Positions 1-8,150 of a DNA stretch of 64,000 nucleotides are shown here, piece by piece (position 1 is the first letter of the stretch; each line of letters opens with the position of its first letter). The notes under the pieces were generated by a model. It was not told the DNA's origin. It made no database searches and worked only from the letters and a program-made list of their open reading frames with translations. The position numbers were made by a program, and so were the translations under genes. Origin of the DNA: Amphritea sp. GTDB taxonomy: Bacteria > Pseudomonadota > Gammaproteobacteria > Pseudomonadales > Balneatricaceae. The DNA is taken from the NCBI RefSeq assembly GCF_016744155.1, contig NZ_JADGEW010000004.1:62001-126000 (forward strand), in the 5' to 3' direction.

Positions 1-1421
1 TATTCATCCAGTTGTTCAAGGTATTCCCTGAATACTTCCTGCCACCGTTTATAGCGTGCTTCGAGAGCTGTATTCTTCATCGGTGCAAATTGCTGCTCAG
101 GTTTAAAGTCTCTGATGCTATTTGGCAAGGCGTGCCAGGCAGCTCCCAGAGAAGATGCCTCTTGTTGCTCATAGCGTATTACCGGAATTCCGCACAGATC
201 AGCTACCCCTTGGCTCAGATAGTTCAGTCGACTAGCGCTGCCGCTAATGATGATCTGTTTGGCTTTGGGTAGGGCAGACATAGCCGAAATATTACGGCAG
301 GTGAGGAATATGATGCTCTCCATCACCGCAACCATTCGAGCTTTAGGGTCTTCATTGTCATCGATCCAACAGGACCGATCCAGAGAGTTCCAATAGGGAG
401 ATCCTACCCCACCAACCATATTCATAAATAGGGGTGGATCAGGGAACTGGGCGGGCCACTCATCCAGATTTTGAGAATCAGGGCGACAGATATTCAATGC
501 CCATTCCAGAGCATTTTCTACACCGTTAACAGTACCTTCCGCACTAAACATTGGCAGCTGCCCTGACAAGATCAGATTGTGCAGAAGCTTCTCCTGTGGA
601 TGAAGTCCCCGTTCCGTTATGACCCGGTTTAGAGAACCGCCTGTCCCCAGATTTATATGCAGGTTATCTTGCGAGGGTGGGCCAAAGGCAAATAAAGCAG
701 CTGCCTGATCACCACTGACAAAATTGAGGGGTAATTCGCACCCAGGCAATCGCAGTTTTCCGTAATTAAATTTGCTAGGGCAGACCGTGGGGAGAAGAGA
801 ATCAGGTAGTTCAAACAGGTTCAGTAGTTCGGGGTGCCAGTTTTTTTCATTGATTGAATAAAGCATGGTACTTGAGGCATTAACTCCATCGACCAGGTCC
901 GGCTGTTCGTGGACTAATTGTTTAATCAGCCAGGCAGCAACCGGGCCTCCTCTGACACGGTGCTTTGCAGTAGTGAATGGCAGATGCTCTAAACACCAGC
1001 GCAATTTTGAGGCAGCCAGGTGAGCACTAGGGTAGAGCCCCGTCAGTTGTCTGATCATCGACGCCAGAGGCATTATATCGTCTATATAATGGCTACCACG
1101 GCGGTCCTGCCAGCTGATGACAGGTGTTAGCGCAGCACCGCTATCAGCATCCCAGCACAAGGTGCTAGAGCGTTGAGTGACAAGAGCTGCGCTTCGCAGG
1201 CGCATTCTGTCTTCCCGCTTCAGGGTGCTGATCGCTTCCAGGGCTGCACGTTTTAATGAGATAAGAATCTGCTCGGGTTGCTGTTCGGCGCGGTTGGGTG
1301 GTGTCAGCTGTGTCTTAATTCTGACCTGTCCCTGGCTATGACAATGACCAAAACGATCAAAGACCATTGCTCGGCTGCTATGGCTGCCCTGATCCATTAC
1401 CAGACATAAGTCAGAATGCAT
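1..1421 (-). CDS. FGGY-family carbohydrate/polyol kinase (3' end at window edge)
   Basis: ATP-dependent sugar or polyol kinase, cytoplasmic. The frame opens with ATG at 1421 and stays open for 473 codons; the window ends after the first two bases (TA) of the next codon, so a stop (TAA or TAG) probably straddles the edge and the protein is nearly complete. The N-terminus carries VMDQGSHSSRAMVFD, the first phosphate-binding motif of the family and closest in form to glycerol kinase-type members. ISWQDRR near residue 105, SGDQAAALFAFG near 235 and NLGTGGSLNRV near 255 are further FGGY blocks. The substrate cannot be read from sequence. It stands alone, divergent from tmcA, with no transporter in view. 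No convincing Shine-Dalgarno is seen; an upstream ATG in the same region hits a stop after five codons, which supports 1421. Confidence 0.85.
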   Translation of the reverse strand, partial: MHSDLCLVMDQGSHSSRAMVFDRFGHCHSQGQVRIKTQLTPPNRAEQQPEQILISLKRAALEAISTLKREDRMRLRSAALVTQRSSTLCWDADSGAALTPVISWQDRRGSHYIDDIMPLASMIRQLTGLYPSAHLAASKLRWCLEHLPFTTAKHRVRGGPVAAWLIKQLVHEQPDLVDGVNASSTMLYSINEKNWHPELLNLFELPDSLLPTVCPSKFNYGKLRLPGCELPLNFVSGDQAAALFAFGPPSQDNLHINLGTGGSLNRVITERGLHPQEKLLHNLILSGQLPMFSAEGTVNGVENALEWALNICRPDSQNLDEWPAQFPDPPLFMNMVGGVGSPYWNSLDRSCWIDDNEDPKARMVAVMESIIFLTCRNISAMSALPKAKQIIISGSASRLNYLSQGVADLCGIPVIRYEQQEASSLGAAWHALPNSIRDFKPEQQFAPMKNTALEARYKRWQEVFREYLEQLDE

Positions 1422-1549
1422 TAGTTATATCCAACACTTCATACGCATAGAGGCCGATTCCGTAGTGATTTGTTTTTAATTGTATTTCTCTTATACCCTG
1501 ACTAACAGACGGTGTAAAATTCAGTAGTGGTGAAATTAAGGATAGAACA

Positions 1550-3445
1550 GTGAGCGGCGTTGAACCGGTTCAGAAGAATATTGAAGCATTACTGAAGGCT
1601 CAGCAGGAGAGCGCCCATCGATTACTGATAGTTATTAGTGGTAGTCGTGAATGGTGTCAGCGAGTAATACCCCGGCAGCGAAATAGTCTGTCGCGGTGGT
1701 CCTGGGTTGGCGATTCCGATATAGGGTTACAGTCGCCTTCAGGTATTCGTCCAGTTAGTGCAAAACAGGCACATCAGTTGCTAGGACAGGAAAGTGATTG
1801 TGTTTTGTTGGACTGTTGGAGCGGCTTTAACCCTAATGGCTTTGGGCAGGTGGTCGGCACTTTGGTTGCCGGGGGCACATTTATCCTGATTACACCATTA
1901 CCTGAACTGTGGGAGGGTTTCTCTGATCCGGAGTATCAGCATATTGCGGTAGAACCTTATGTTGAAAAGGATGTGGGGCGCCGCTTTATCCGCCATCTGC
2001 AGAAAACGATAGTGGCCGATGATCAATTGATTCAATTCTGTGAAAATGTCCCGCCTCCTAAAAATCCTTGCTCTGCCAGTGTAACTATTGTTAGAGCATC
2101 TGACGCGGCGCCTGAGGGCTTTCCGTATAAAACGGCTGACCAAGCATCTGTAGTGAACAATTGCTTGAAAATGGTGGATCAGAGACGAGCTGTTAGGGTT
2201 GTTACTGCAGACCGGGGCCGGGGGAAAAGCGCCGCATTGGGTATTGTTGCTGCCAAGTTGATGAATGGTGACGCTGTTGAAATAATTTTGACAGCTCCGT
2301 CGCGTAGTTCGGTTCAGTCAGTCTTTACTATGATCAAAATGCTATTACCCTTTGAGAAGCTTCTCTGTGACCGTGATAGTTGGACCCTCGGCAAGAGTCG
2401 CATGTGTTTTATCCTGCCTGATCTTCTGATTCAGCAACGACCAGCAGCAGACCTGCTACTAGTCGATGAAGCTGCCGCCATTCCGGCACCTGTTCTGTTA
2501 AATATGTTGGACTATCAGCGAGTGATTTTTGCTTCGACCCTGCATGGTTATGAGGGAACCGGGCAGGGCTTTGCCGTTAGATTTATGCCTCTACTGGATA
2601 AAAGAGTTCCTGAACGGGTGTTGCTACGCATGGAGCAGCCGGTTCGCTGGGCTGAAGATGACCCTCTGGAAAGGTTTACTTATCAGGCGCTGTTACTAGA
2701 TGCTGAACCGGTGCAGTTTCCAACTACTCACCAGGATCAGGGTGTAAACCTGGAGAGCCTGAGTTTCAAACGCTTGTATTCAGATGAGTTGGTTGCAAAT
2801 ACGTCGCTGCTAAAACAGCTTTTCGGTTTGTTGATTCTAGCGCATTACCGAACAACACCAGGCGATCTACGGATTTTGCTGGACAGTCCAAATATTCAAA
2901 TCTGGGCGGGATTCATCGTAATGAATGGTGAGGAGCAGCTTATTGCAACAGCCTTGCTTGCTACTGAAGGGCCAATTGCACCTGAATTGGCAGACGCAAT
3001 TCTTAAAGGTACCCGTCGCCCCAAAGGGCAATTGATACCTCAGACGTTGCTGGCCCACAGTCAGATACCTGAAGCCGCGGGCTGCTGTGGGCTCAGGGTG
3101 ATGCGTATTGCAGTGCATCCACAGTTGCAGCATCGGGGAATAGGAACTGCACTGTTTAAAGCGATTGAACAGGGGTATTCAGATATCGATTGGTTGGGAA
3201 CCAGCTTTGGCGCTACGTCACCGCTATGTGATTTCTGGCAAAAACTGGGCTTACGGTTACAGCGGCTTGGTTATAACCGGGATAAAGTGAGCGGTACACA
3301 TGCCGCGGTTATGTTGAAGGGGTTTACTCCTGCTGGCTGTGAATTACAGCAAAAAGGGATGCTCAAAGCTCAGCAACAGCTACTGAATGACCCAGCAATA
3401 GAGTCCGTTGTCGCTGATGAGCTGGCGGACGTTTTTATATTCTAA
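1550..3445 (+). CDS. tmcA: tRNA(Met) cytidine acetyltransferase TmcA
   Basis: Acetylates the wobble cytidine of elongator tRNA-Met (ac4C34) using acetyl-CoA and ATP or GTP. At 631 aa it is slightly shorter than E. coli TmcA (about 670). Domains in order: an N-terminal DUF1726-type region, an RNA-helicase-like ATPase with Walker A ADRGRGKSAALG near residue 220 and Walker B LLVDEAAAIPAP near 303, then a GNAT acetyltransferase with LRVMRIAVHP and QHRGIGTALF near 513-535, and a C-terminal tail. The start is GTG, chosen because AAGGA lies seven bases upstream and no better in-frame start is near. Its stop codon overlaps the stop of the convergent MOSC gene by four bases. Confidence 0.95.
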   Translation: MSGVEPVQKNIEALLKAQQESAHRLLIVISGSREWCQRVIPRQRNSLSRWSWVGDSDIGLQSPSGIRPVSAKQAHQLLGQESDCVLLDCWSGFNPNGFGQVVGTLVAGGTFILITPLPELWEGFSDPEYQHIAVEPYVEKDVGRRFIRHLQKTIVADDQLIQFCENVPPPKNPCSASVTIVRASDAAPEGFPYKTADQASVVNNCLKMVDQRRAVRVVTADRGRGKSAALGIVAAKLMNGDAVEIILTAPSRSSVQSVFTMIKMLLPFEKLLCDRDSWTLGKSRMCFILPDLLIQQRPAADLLLVDEAAAIPAPVLLNMLDYQRVIFASTLHGYEGTGQGFAVRFMPLLDKRVPERVLLRMEQPVRWAEDDPLERFTYQALLLDAEPVQFPTTHQDQGVNLESLSFKRLYSDELVANTSLLKQLFGLLILAHYRTTPGDLRILLDSPNIQIWAGFIVMNGEEQLIATALLATEGPIAPELADAILKGTRRPKGQLIPQTLLAHSQIPEAAGCCGLRVMRIAVHPQLQHRGIGTALFKAIEQGYSDIDWLGTSFGATSPLCDFWQKLGLRLQRLGYNRDKVSGTHAAVMLKGFTPAGCELQQKGMLKAQQQLLNDPAIESVVADELADVFIF

Positions 3446-4269
3446 GCTGTCGGATAAATCTCAGGCTCACAGATTTCCAATATCTCTACTTTATCACCTT
3501 GCGATATGATGCCTTGGTTAAGGGTGATAAGATTCTGTCCGAAATGAGCCTCACCATCGCTTCCTTTACGATACTTTTTCAGAATGCTTAAGGGTTCCCG
3601 GTCAGGGTTGCGCTCAAGCGTATAAGGGTCGGTTGTTGTCAGTATGCATCGTCCACAAGGTTTAGCTACTTTAAACTCTACAGTGCCGATTCTAATTCGC
3701 TTCCAGCTGTCTTCTGCATAGGGAAGCGTATTCTCAACTACCAGATTGGGTCGCATTTGATCCATCGCAACAGTACTTTTACAACGTTGATTCAGTTCAG
3801 ACAGAGAGGCTTGTGAGATAAGTAGAAGGGGATAGCCATCCGCAAAGGCAACCTGGTTTTCAGGATTTTCTGCCACTGGGCGGTTGGATTGAGAGCCAAA
3901 AAAATATAACTTACAAGATTGTTGCAAGAAATGGCTAATCCATCGTTCTGCAGCTTCGCCACAATAGACTGCGTCGATCTGGTCCTTCCAGACATTGATA
4001 CTGTCGTAGTGACTTTCCATCGAAGTATATTTAAGCGTTAACGGCTTAGATTCTGGCGCAGAAATAATGAGCCTATCGAGAAGAAGAGTGGCCTGTACTT
4101 TCAGAAGGTTAGGTTGGGTACGTGCGGTTAAAAATTTGCCACTTGAATCACAAACAACAAACTGGCGGTCAAAGGCTAGACCGGTATCGGTGACTGCACA
4201 GCGACTCAGGTGTAGCGGCGCTGTGGACTTAATGGGATAGATCGTGAGTTGTGAAAGGCGTGGCTGCAT
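3442..4269 (-). CDS. MOSC domain protein (YcbX/mARC-like, without ferredoxin domain)
   Basis: Predicted molybdenum-cofactor-binding oxidoreductase domain protein, 275 aa. The N-terminal beta-barrel block reads LTIYPIKS...DTGLAFDRQFVV, and the MOSC core carries KPCGRCILTTTDP near residue 205, including the cysteine expected to ligate Mo. E. coli YcbX is about 370 aa because of a C-terminal 2Fe-2S ferredoxin domain; that part is absent here, so electrons must come from a separate partner. The start at 4269 is preferred over the longer frame to 4356 because GGAAGAG lies upstream and homology begins at LSQLTIYPIKS. It converges with tmcA. N-hydroxylated base reduction is the known role of YcbX; transfer to this short form is inference. 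Confidence 0.85.
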   Translation of the reverse strand: MQPRLSQLTIYPIKSTAPLHLSRCAVTDTGLAFDRQFVVCDSSGKFLTARTQPNLLKVQATLLLDRLIISAPESKPLTLKYTSMESHYDSINVWKDQIDAVYCGEAAERWISHFLQQSCKLYFFGSQSNRPVAENPENQVAFADGYPLLLISQASLSELNQRCKSTVAMDQMRPNLVVENTLPYAEDSWKRIRIGTVEFKVAKPCGRCILTTTDPYTLERNPDREPLSILKKYRKGSDGEAHFGQNLITLNQGIISQGDKVEILEICEPEIYPTA

Positions 4270-4419
4270 TATGAATTTTCTCTTCCCTAGATTGCGGCAT
4301 CGTTTGGCTGTAGTCTCGCTCTGATAAATAGTAAATGCAATCCTAGTGTCCCTCAATAGGTAGAGAGTTTCTTGTATACCCGGGATATTATTTAATCGAA
4401 TTTTTGAATTGAGGCCATA

Positions 4420-4635
4420 ATGGAAATTACCCCCCAGAGGTTGCAGAAACTGGCAAATATGCAGATGCCATTTGGTAAGTATAAGGGGCGAATATTGGTA
4501 GATCTGCCAGAACCCTATGTGCTTTGGTTTGCCAATAAGGGTTTCCCTGAAGGGGAGCTAGGAATCTTGTTACAGATACTTTATGAGGTGAAACTCAACG
4601 GCCTGGAAGATGTTCTCAGGCCATTGCGTCGTTAG
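4420..4635 (+). CDS. DUF3820 family small protein
   Basis: A 71-residue cytoplasmic protein with the DUF3820 pattern MPFGKYKGRILVDLPEPYVLW followed by FANKGFPEGELGILLQ. The family is found across gammaproteobacteria and is sometimes labelled a quorum-sensing-regulated virulence factor, but no biochemical role is established. The ATG follows GAGG at a usable distance. It is a single gene between the divergent MOSC gene and the convergent GST gene. The call rests on the length and the FGKYKG/LP block. Confidence 0.8.
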   Translation: MEITPQRLQKLANMQMPFGKYKGRILVDLPEPYVLWFANKGFPEGELGILLQILYEVKLNGLEDVLRPLRR

Positions 4636-4656
4636 AGATATCCAGAGTCCTTTTTG

Positions 4657-5445
4657 TTAGTTTGCCAGATGTTGTCTTATAATTGGCAACGCTTTTCTTC
4701 CGAGTGATAACAGCTCTTCGTTGGTCTCTGCTGAAAAATCGTCATCAACGGCAGTCTGATATGAGTCTCTGGTTGACATAGTCGCATACCATTGTTTTAC
4801 CGACGGAGCGCTTTCAAAAAATAGTTCCCAACCAAACTGTTTCAGGGTCTGAAAGTAGGGAGCCATAGCGCAATCAGCCAAAGATATTTTATCTCCCGCC
4901 AGCCATCTATTGCTTTGGAGTGCCTGTTCCATTTTCTCTATTGTTGTGATGTAGGTTTTTACCGCGTCTATTACGTCCGGGGCGTTTAGTCCCATTTCCA
5001 GCAAGCGCCTTTGTCTTTCCCTGCGAGGCTTTTCTACTACTCTGTTAATCAGTGCTTGTTGTTCTTCTGGTGATTTCTCAAGTAAAGCCGGCCGCATAAT
5101 TAAAGGCCATTGAAGCGCGCCACAGGATGGGTGTAATTTAATATCAATGTGTTTCATCCAGAGTCGCATTGCAGCAATTTCATGTGGGTCCTGACTACGA
5201 AGCGATATTGCTGGGTAACTATCTTCCAGGTATTCGCATATTAAAGATGATTCAATAACCGGCTTATCGTTTTCAACCAGTGTAGGAACAACCCCAAGAG
5301 GGTTTAGTTCAAGATACCAGGGCTGCAGGTTTTCTTTCTGTTGCAGGTTGATAGGATGAGGCTGCCAGCTTAGCTTTTTTTCAGCCAGCACTATTCTGAC
5401 CTTCTGAGCGCAGGGGGACATCGGGTGGGTATACAAGGTAATCAT
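4657..5445 (-). CDS. Glutathione S-transferase family protein
   Basis: Probable cytosolic glutathione S-transferase, 262 aa. The N-terminal thioredoxin-like half begins ITLYTHPMSPCAQKVRIVL, with a Ser-Pro-Cys in the usual active-site position, followed by the cis-proline strand GVVPTLVEN and the glutathione-binding turn VIESSLICEYLE. The C-terminal helical half contains LAGDKISLADCAMAPY, the N-capping box region of GST folds. Two ATGs lie six bases apart (5451 and 5445); GGTGA sits six bases before the second but abuts the first, so 5445 is preferred. A LysR regulator is transcribed divergently from the same intergenic region and is the likely controller. Substrate unknown. Confidence 0.88.
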   Translation of the reverse strand: MITLYTHPMSPCAQKVRIVLAEKKLSWQPHPINLQQKENLQPWYLELNPLGVVPTLVENDKPVIESSLICEYLEDSYPAISLRSQDPHEIAAMRLWMKHIDIKLHPSCGALQWPLIMRPALLEKSPEEQQALINRVVEKPRRERQRRLLEMGLNAPDVIDAVKTYITTIEKMEQALQSNRWLAGDKISLADCAMAPYFQTLKQFGWELFFESAPSVKQWYATMSTRDSYQTAVDDDFSAETNEELLSLGRKALPIIRQHLAN

Positions 5446-5507
5446 GCTCATTCACCGTGATCTTATGGTTGTTATTATAAGTCTGATATCAGTGTATACC
5501 TGCACTA

Positions 5508-5534
5508 ATGCACATAAAATGTAGAAATGTGCAT
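5508..5534. promoter_or_regulatory. Inverted repeat in the GST/LysR divergent promoter, candidate operator
   Basis: ATGCACAT at 5508-5515 is repeated as its exact reverse complement ATGTGCAT at 5527-5534, arm centres 19 bases apart. A second palindrome, TGCAA-AA-TTGCA, lies at 5543-5554 just before the chosen LysR start. Paired dyads in a divergent promoter are typical of LysR-type auto-regulation. Assignment to this regulator is inference. Confidence 0.45.
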
Positions 5535-5556
5535 GCAGATAATGCAAAATTGCAGC

Positions 5557-6411
5557 ATGAACTGGAATGATCTGAAATACTTTATTGCTCTATACCGTTA
5601 CGGCTCACTCAGCCGGGCAGGAAATTCGCTCAAGGTAAACAGTACAACTGTTGCTCGGCGAATTCGTCAGTTAGAGCAAGACCTGGGCAATACGCTATTT
5701 ATTCGTCAGCAAAATCGTTTTCTTCCGACAGATGAAGCTGAGGCTATCCTTGCTTTGGCTGAAGCAGTCGAACAGCAAGCGGCAGGCATTGCGCAGCGAC
5801 TTGATAGCCGTAATCAATCGCTACAGGGTGTTATCAGGATTACTTCAGTCAGTACTTTTATTAACGGATATCTTTTGCCTAGATTGCCTGAATTCAGAGC
5901 GTTGTATCCGGGTATTCAAGTAGAGCTAATTGCTGATTCGCAGCAACTGAGTTTGACTCGCAGAGAGGCTGACCTAGCGATTCGTATGGGGCGCCCGCAG
6001 TCAGGTAATCTGGTGATCAGCAAGTTAACCGACCTTAATTATGCTGTTTTTGGTAGAAAGGATAGTGCTTTTCAGTCTGATTTAGGGGGCTATCCCTGGA
6101 TCACGTTGGAAGAGTCATACAGTCAACTCCCTGAAGCTGTTTGGCAGCAGAGTCATTATGCTAATGCAGAAGTTGCCCTGCGGGTTAATGTAGGTCTGGG
6201 TTCTGTTGAGGCGGTAAATCAAGGTTTGGGATTAGCCTATCTGCCCTGTTTCCTCGGGCGAAAATTCAAATTGGAACGGCTCAGTGAAAGTTCACCTACA
6301 CGTGAACTATGGTTGCTCCAACATCCCGAGCTCAGAGAGTTGCAAAGGCTTAGAGTGTTTACTGATTGGCTGCGTGAGTGTATTGCTGAAGACCATGGAT
6401 TGTTTCTTTGA
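5557..6411 (+). CDS. LysR-family transcriptional regulator
   Basis: LysR-type DNA-binding regulator, 284 aa from the chosen ATG. The winged HTH occupies about residues 1-62 (MNWNDLKYFIALYRYGSLS, then NSTTVARRIRQLEQDLG), and the rest is a periplasmic-binding-protein-like effector domain. The frame is open further upstream to an ATG at 5527, but family members start at the MNWNDLKYF block, and the upstream segment overlaps the palindromes of the divergent promoter. No strong Shine-Dalgarno precedes either start. It most likely controls the divergent GST gene and itself; the ligand is unknown. Confidence 0.88.
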   Translation: MNWNDLKYFIALYRYGSLSRAGNSLKVNSTTVARRIRQLEQDLGNTLFIRQQNRFLPTDEAEAILALAEAVEQQAAGIAQRLDSRNQSLQGVIRITSVSTFINGYLLPRLPEFRALYPGIQVELIADSQQLSLTRREADLAIRMGRPQSGNLVISKLTDLNYAVFGRKDSAFQSDLGGYPWITLEESYSQLPEAVWQQSHYANAEVALRVNVGLGSVEAVNQGLGLAYLPCFLGRKFKLERLSESSPTRELWLLQHPELRELQRLRVFTDWLRECIAEDHGLFL

Positions 6412-6474
6412 TGACATTGCTGTCTATGTATTCGTAGCCCATACTTTTTAAATCATTAGGTATGGAGTGTACAG

Positions 6475-7014
6475 ATGAAAACTATTATCACTTTGCTCTT
6501 TATTTCTCTAATAATGATCTCTCCTGATCATTCACAAGCAGCTTCTGCTCAAGAGATTAACGCAAAGATTAATCAGGCGCTAAAAGAATTCTATCGGCAC
6601 AGTCCTGCAGGAAAGGAATTAGCTCAAAAAGCTACTGCGGTACTGATTTTTCCTGACGTTATTAAAGCGGGTATTGGTATCGGTGGGGAGTATGGTGAAG
6701 GTGCGCTACGTGAAGGGGGTAAAACAACGGCATACTATAATGTCGCTTCAGCCTCTATCGGTTTTCAGCTGGGGGATCAGCTAAAATCTGAAATTTTATT
6801 ATTCATGACAGAGGAAGCGCTGCGTAAATTTCGTAATAGCGATGGTTGGGAAGCCGGGGTGGATGGAAGTGTAGCGATAGCGACTCTGGGTGCGGGGGGC
6901 GAAATAGATTCGAATACTATTCAGCAGCCTATTATTGGTTTCATCTTTTCCAATAAAGGTCTGATGTATAATCTAAGCATTGAAGGTTCTAAAATATCGC
7001 CAATTAGCCGTTAG
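6475..7014 (+). CDS. SYLF-domain (YSC84-type) lipid-binding protein, exported
   Basis: A 179-residue protein with a signal peptide (residues 1-22, hydrophobic ITLLFISLIMIS, cleavage after HSQA) and a SYLF/YSC84 domain: AVLIFPDVIKAGIGIGGEYGEGAL, TTAYYNVASASIGFQLG and a C-terminal glycine-rich strand region. Bacterial members are periplasmic proteins related to eukaryotic phosphoinositide-binding SYLF proteins; their physiological role is unsettled. GGAG lies eight bases before the ATG. The next gene starts 10 bases after the stop, so the two probably form an operon. Confidence 0.85.
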   Translation: MKTIITLLFISLIMISPDHSQAASAQEINAKINQALKEFYRHSPAGKELAQKATAVLIFPDVIKAGIGIGGEYGEGALREGGKTTAYYNVASASIGFQLGDQLKSEILLFMTEEALRKFRNSDGWEAGVDGSVAIATLGAGGEIDSNTIQQPIIGFIFSNKGLMYNLSIEGSKISPISR

Positions 7015-7024
7015 GAATTATTCT

Positions 7025-7558
7025 ATGAGAAGCAAATTATTTTGTTGTTTGTTAGCAACGAGTTTAATGTCCATACCGGTTGCGGTATTGGCAAAAAAAC
7101 CTGACGGAGCGGGAAAGTCTAGCTCCCAGAGTGAAATGCAACATCACAAGGGGTCTTCAGATAAGCATCACTCTAAATCCGATGAGGACTCAAAACGAGG
7201 TGGCAGCGCTAGCCGGTTTAATCATGAAGAGCAGCGTAGCGTTCGTGAATATTATCTGGGTGAACAAAGTACTCAACAGGGCAAAGGGAAAAATAAGCAG
7301 AAAAGGATCCCTCCAGGTTTACAAAAGAAACTGGAACGGGGTGGCCAGTTACCACCAGGGTGGCAGAACAAAGTTGCTGTAGGTGAAGTTTTGGACAACG
7401 ACCTGTATAGCCGGTCTGAACCGTTGCCAGATGATCTTGATTCAGTGCTTGGCAGGGTGGCGGGTGAGGAACACCGCAGGATCGGCCACAAGGTGATTAA
7501 AGTCCTTGAAGGAGATGCTACTGTCATTGATGTTATTGATATTCTTGACGGTATGTAA
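7025..7558 (+). CDS. CigR/RcnB-like exported protein
   Basis: A 177-residue exported protein with a signal peptide (MRSKLFCCLLATSLMSIPVAVLA) and then a hydrophilic low-complexity stretch rich in Lys, Ser and His. The second half has the two-step motif IPPGLQKKLERGGQLPPGW seen in CigR (a Salmonella anti-virulence regulator) and the wider RcnB-like group, followed by an acidic tail IDVIDILDGM. The start at 7025 is preferred to the upstream in-frame ATG because AGGAA precedes it and it gives a clean signal peptide. It sits directly behind the SYLF gene. Function outside Salmonella is unknown. Confidence 0.75.
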   Translation: MRSKLFCCLLATSLMSIPVAVLAKKPDGAGKSSSQSEMQHHKGSSDKHHSKSDEDSKRGGSASRFNHEEQRSVREYYLGEQSTQQGKGKNKQKRIPPGLQKKLERGGQLPPGWQNKVAVGEVLDNDLYSRSEPLPDDLDSVLGRVAGEEHRRIGHKVIKVLEGDATVIDVIDILDGM

Positions 7559-7584
7559 GGCAGTACAAATGAGTAAGTGACAAG

Positions 7585-8058
7585 ATGACACCTGCAATTA
7601 ATCTAGCGAAGAAAGAAAAAATCAGCTTTAGTGTCCATGAATACCGCCATGATCCCGGCAATGACTCTTATGGGGGAGAAGCAGCAGCTGCTCTTAATAT
7701 AAGCCCTCTACAGGTTTATAAAACGCTGCTGGTGGCGGTTAATGGGGACAATCGGCAGTTGGCGGTAGCGATAGTCCCTGTAGCCGGACAGTTGAATCTT
7801 AAAGCCGCTGCTACGGCACTGAAAGCTAAGAAGCTAACCATGGCTGATCCGCAACAAGCTCAGCGTAGCACAGGCTATCTGGTTGGAGGGATCAGTCCGT
7901 TAGGACAGAAGAAACGATTACCAACCCTGCTGGATGATACCGCAGAATCTTTCGAAACCATTTTTGTCAGTGCGGGGAAAAGAGGGCTGGAAATAGAGCT
8001 TCAACCCGCTGACCTGCTGCGATTGACAGGTGGAAGCCTTGCGGGCATCGGAGTGTAA
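7585..8058 (+). CDS. ybaK: Cys-tRNA(Pro)/Cys-tRNA(Cys) deacylase YbaK
   Basis: Trans-editing hydrolase that removes cysteine from mischarged tRNA-Pro, 157 aa, the family's usual length. Recognisable blocks are the N-terminal [20 protein letters not shown], the strand [22 protein letters not shown] with the Lys that contacts substrate, [21 protein letters not shown], and the C-terminal [17 protein letters not shown]. It lies 26 bases after the CigR-like gene and is followed at once by a strong terminator. Confidence 0.94.
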   Translation: MTPAINLAKKEKISFSVHEYRHDPGNDSYGGEAAAALNISPLQVYKTLLVAVNGDNRQLAVAIVPVAGQLNLKAAATALKAKKLTMADPQQAQRSTGYLVGGISPLGQKKRLPTLLDDTAESFETIFVSAGKRGLEIELQPADLLRLTGGSLAGIGV

Positions 8059-8074
8059 TAAGCATCATCAATAT

Positions 8075-8116
8075 AAAAAAGCCTGTCGTTAAATATTAAC
8101 GACAGGCTTTTTTTGA
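8075..8116. terminator. Bidirectional intrinsic terminator between ybaK and glrR
   Basis: A perfect 12-bp stem (8081-8092 with 8096-8107) and a three-base loop, flanked by an A-run on the left and a T-run on the right, so it can terminate both ybaK (plus) and glrR (minus). Confidence 0.93.
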
Positions 8117-8150
8117 GCTATCAAAACTGAGCTAAAACAGGAAGTTGAGA

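Noticed and set aside
12..272. An 86-codon plus-strand frame at the left end
   Set aside because: Antisense to the C-terminal part of the FGGY kinase.
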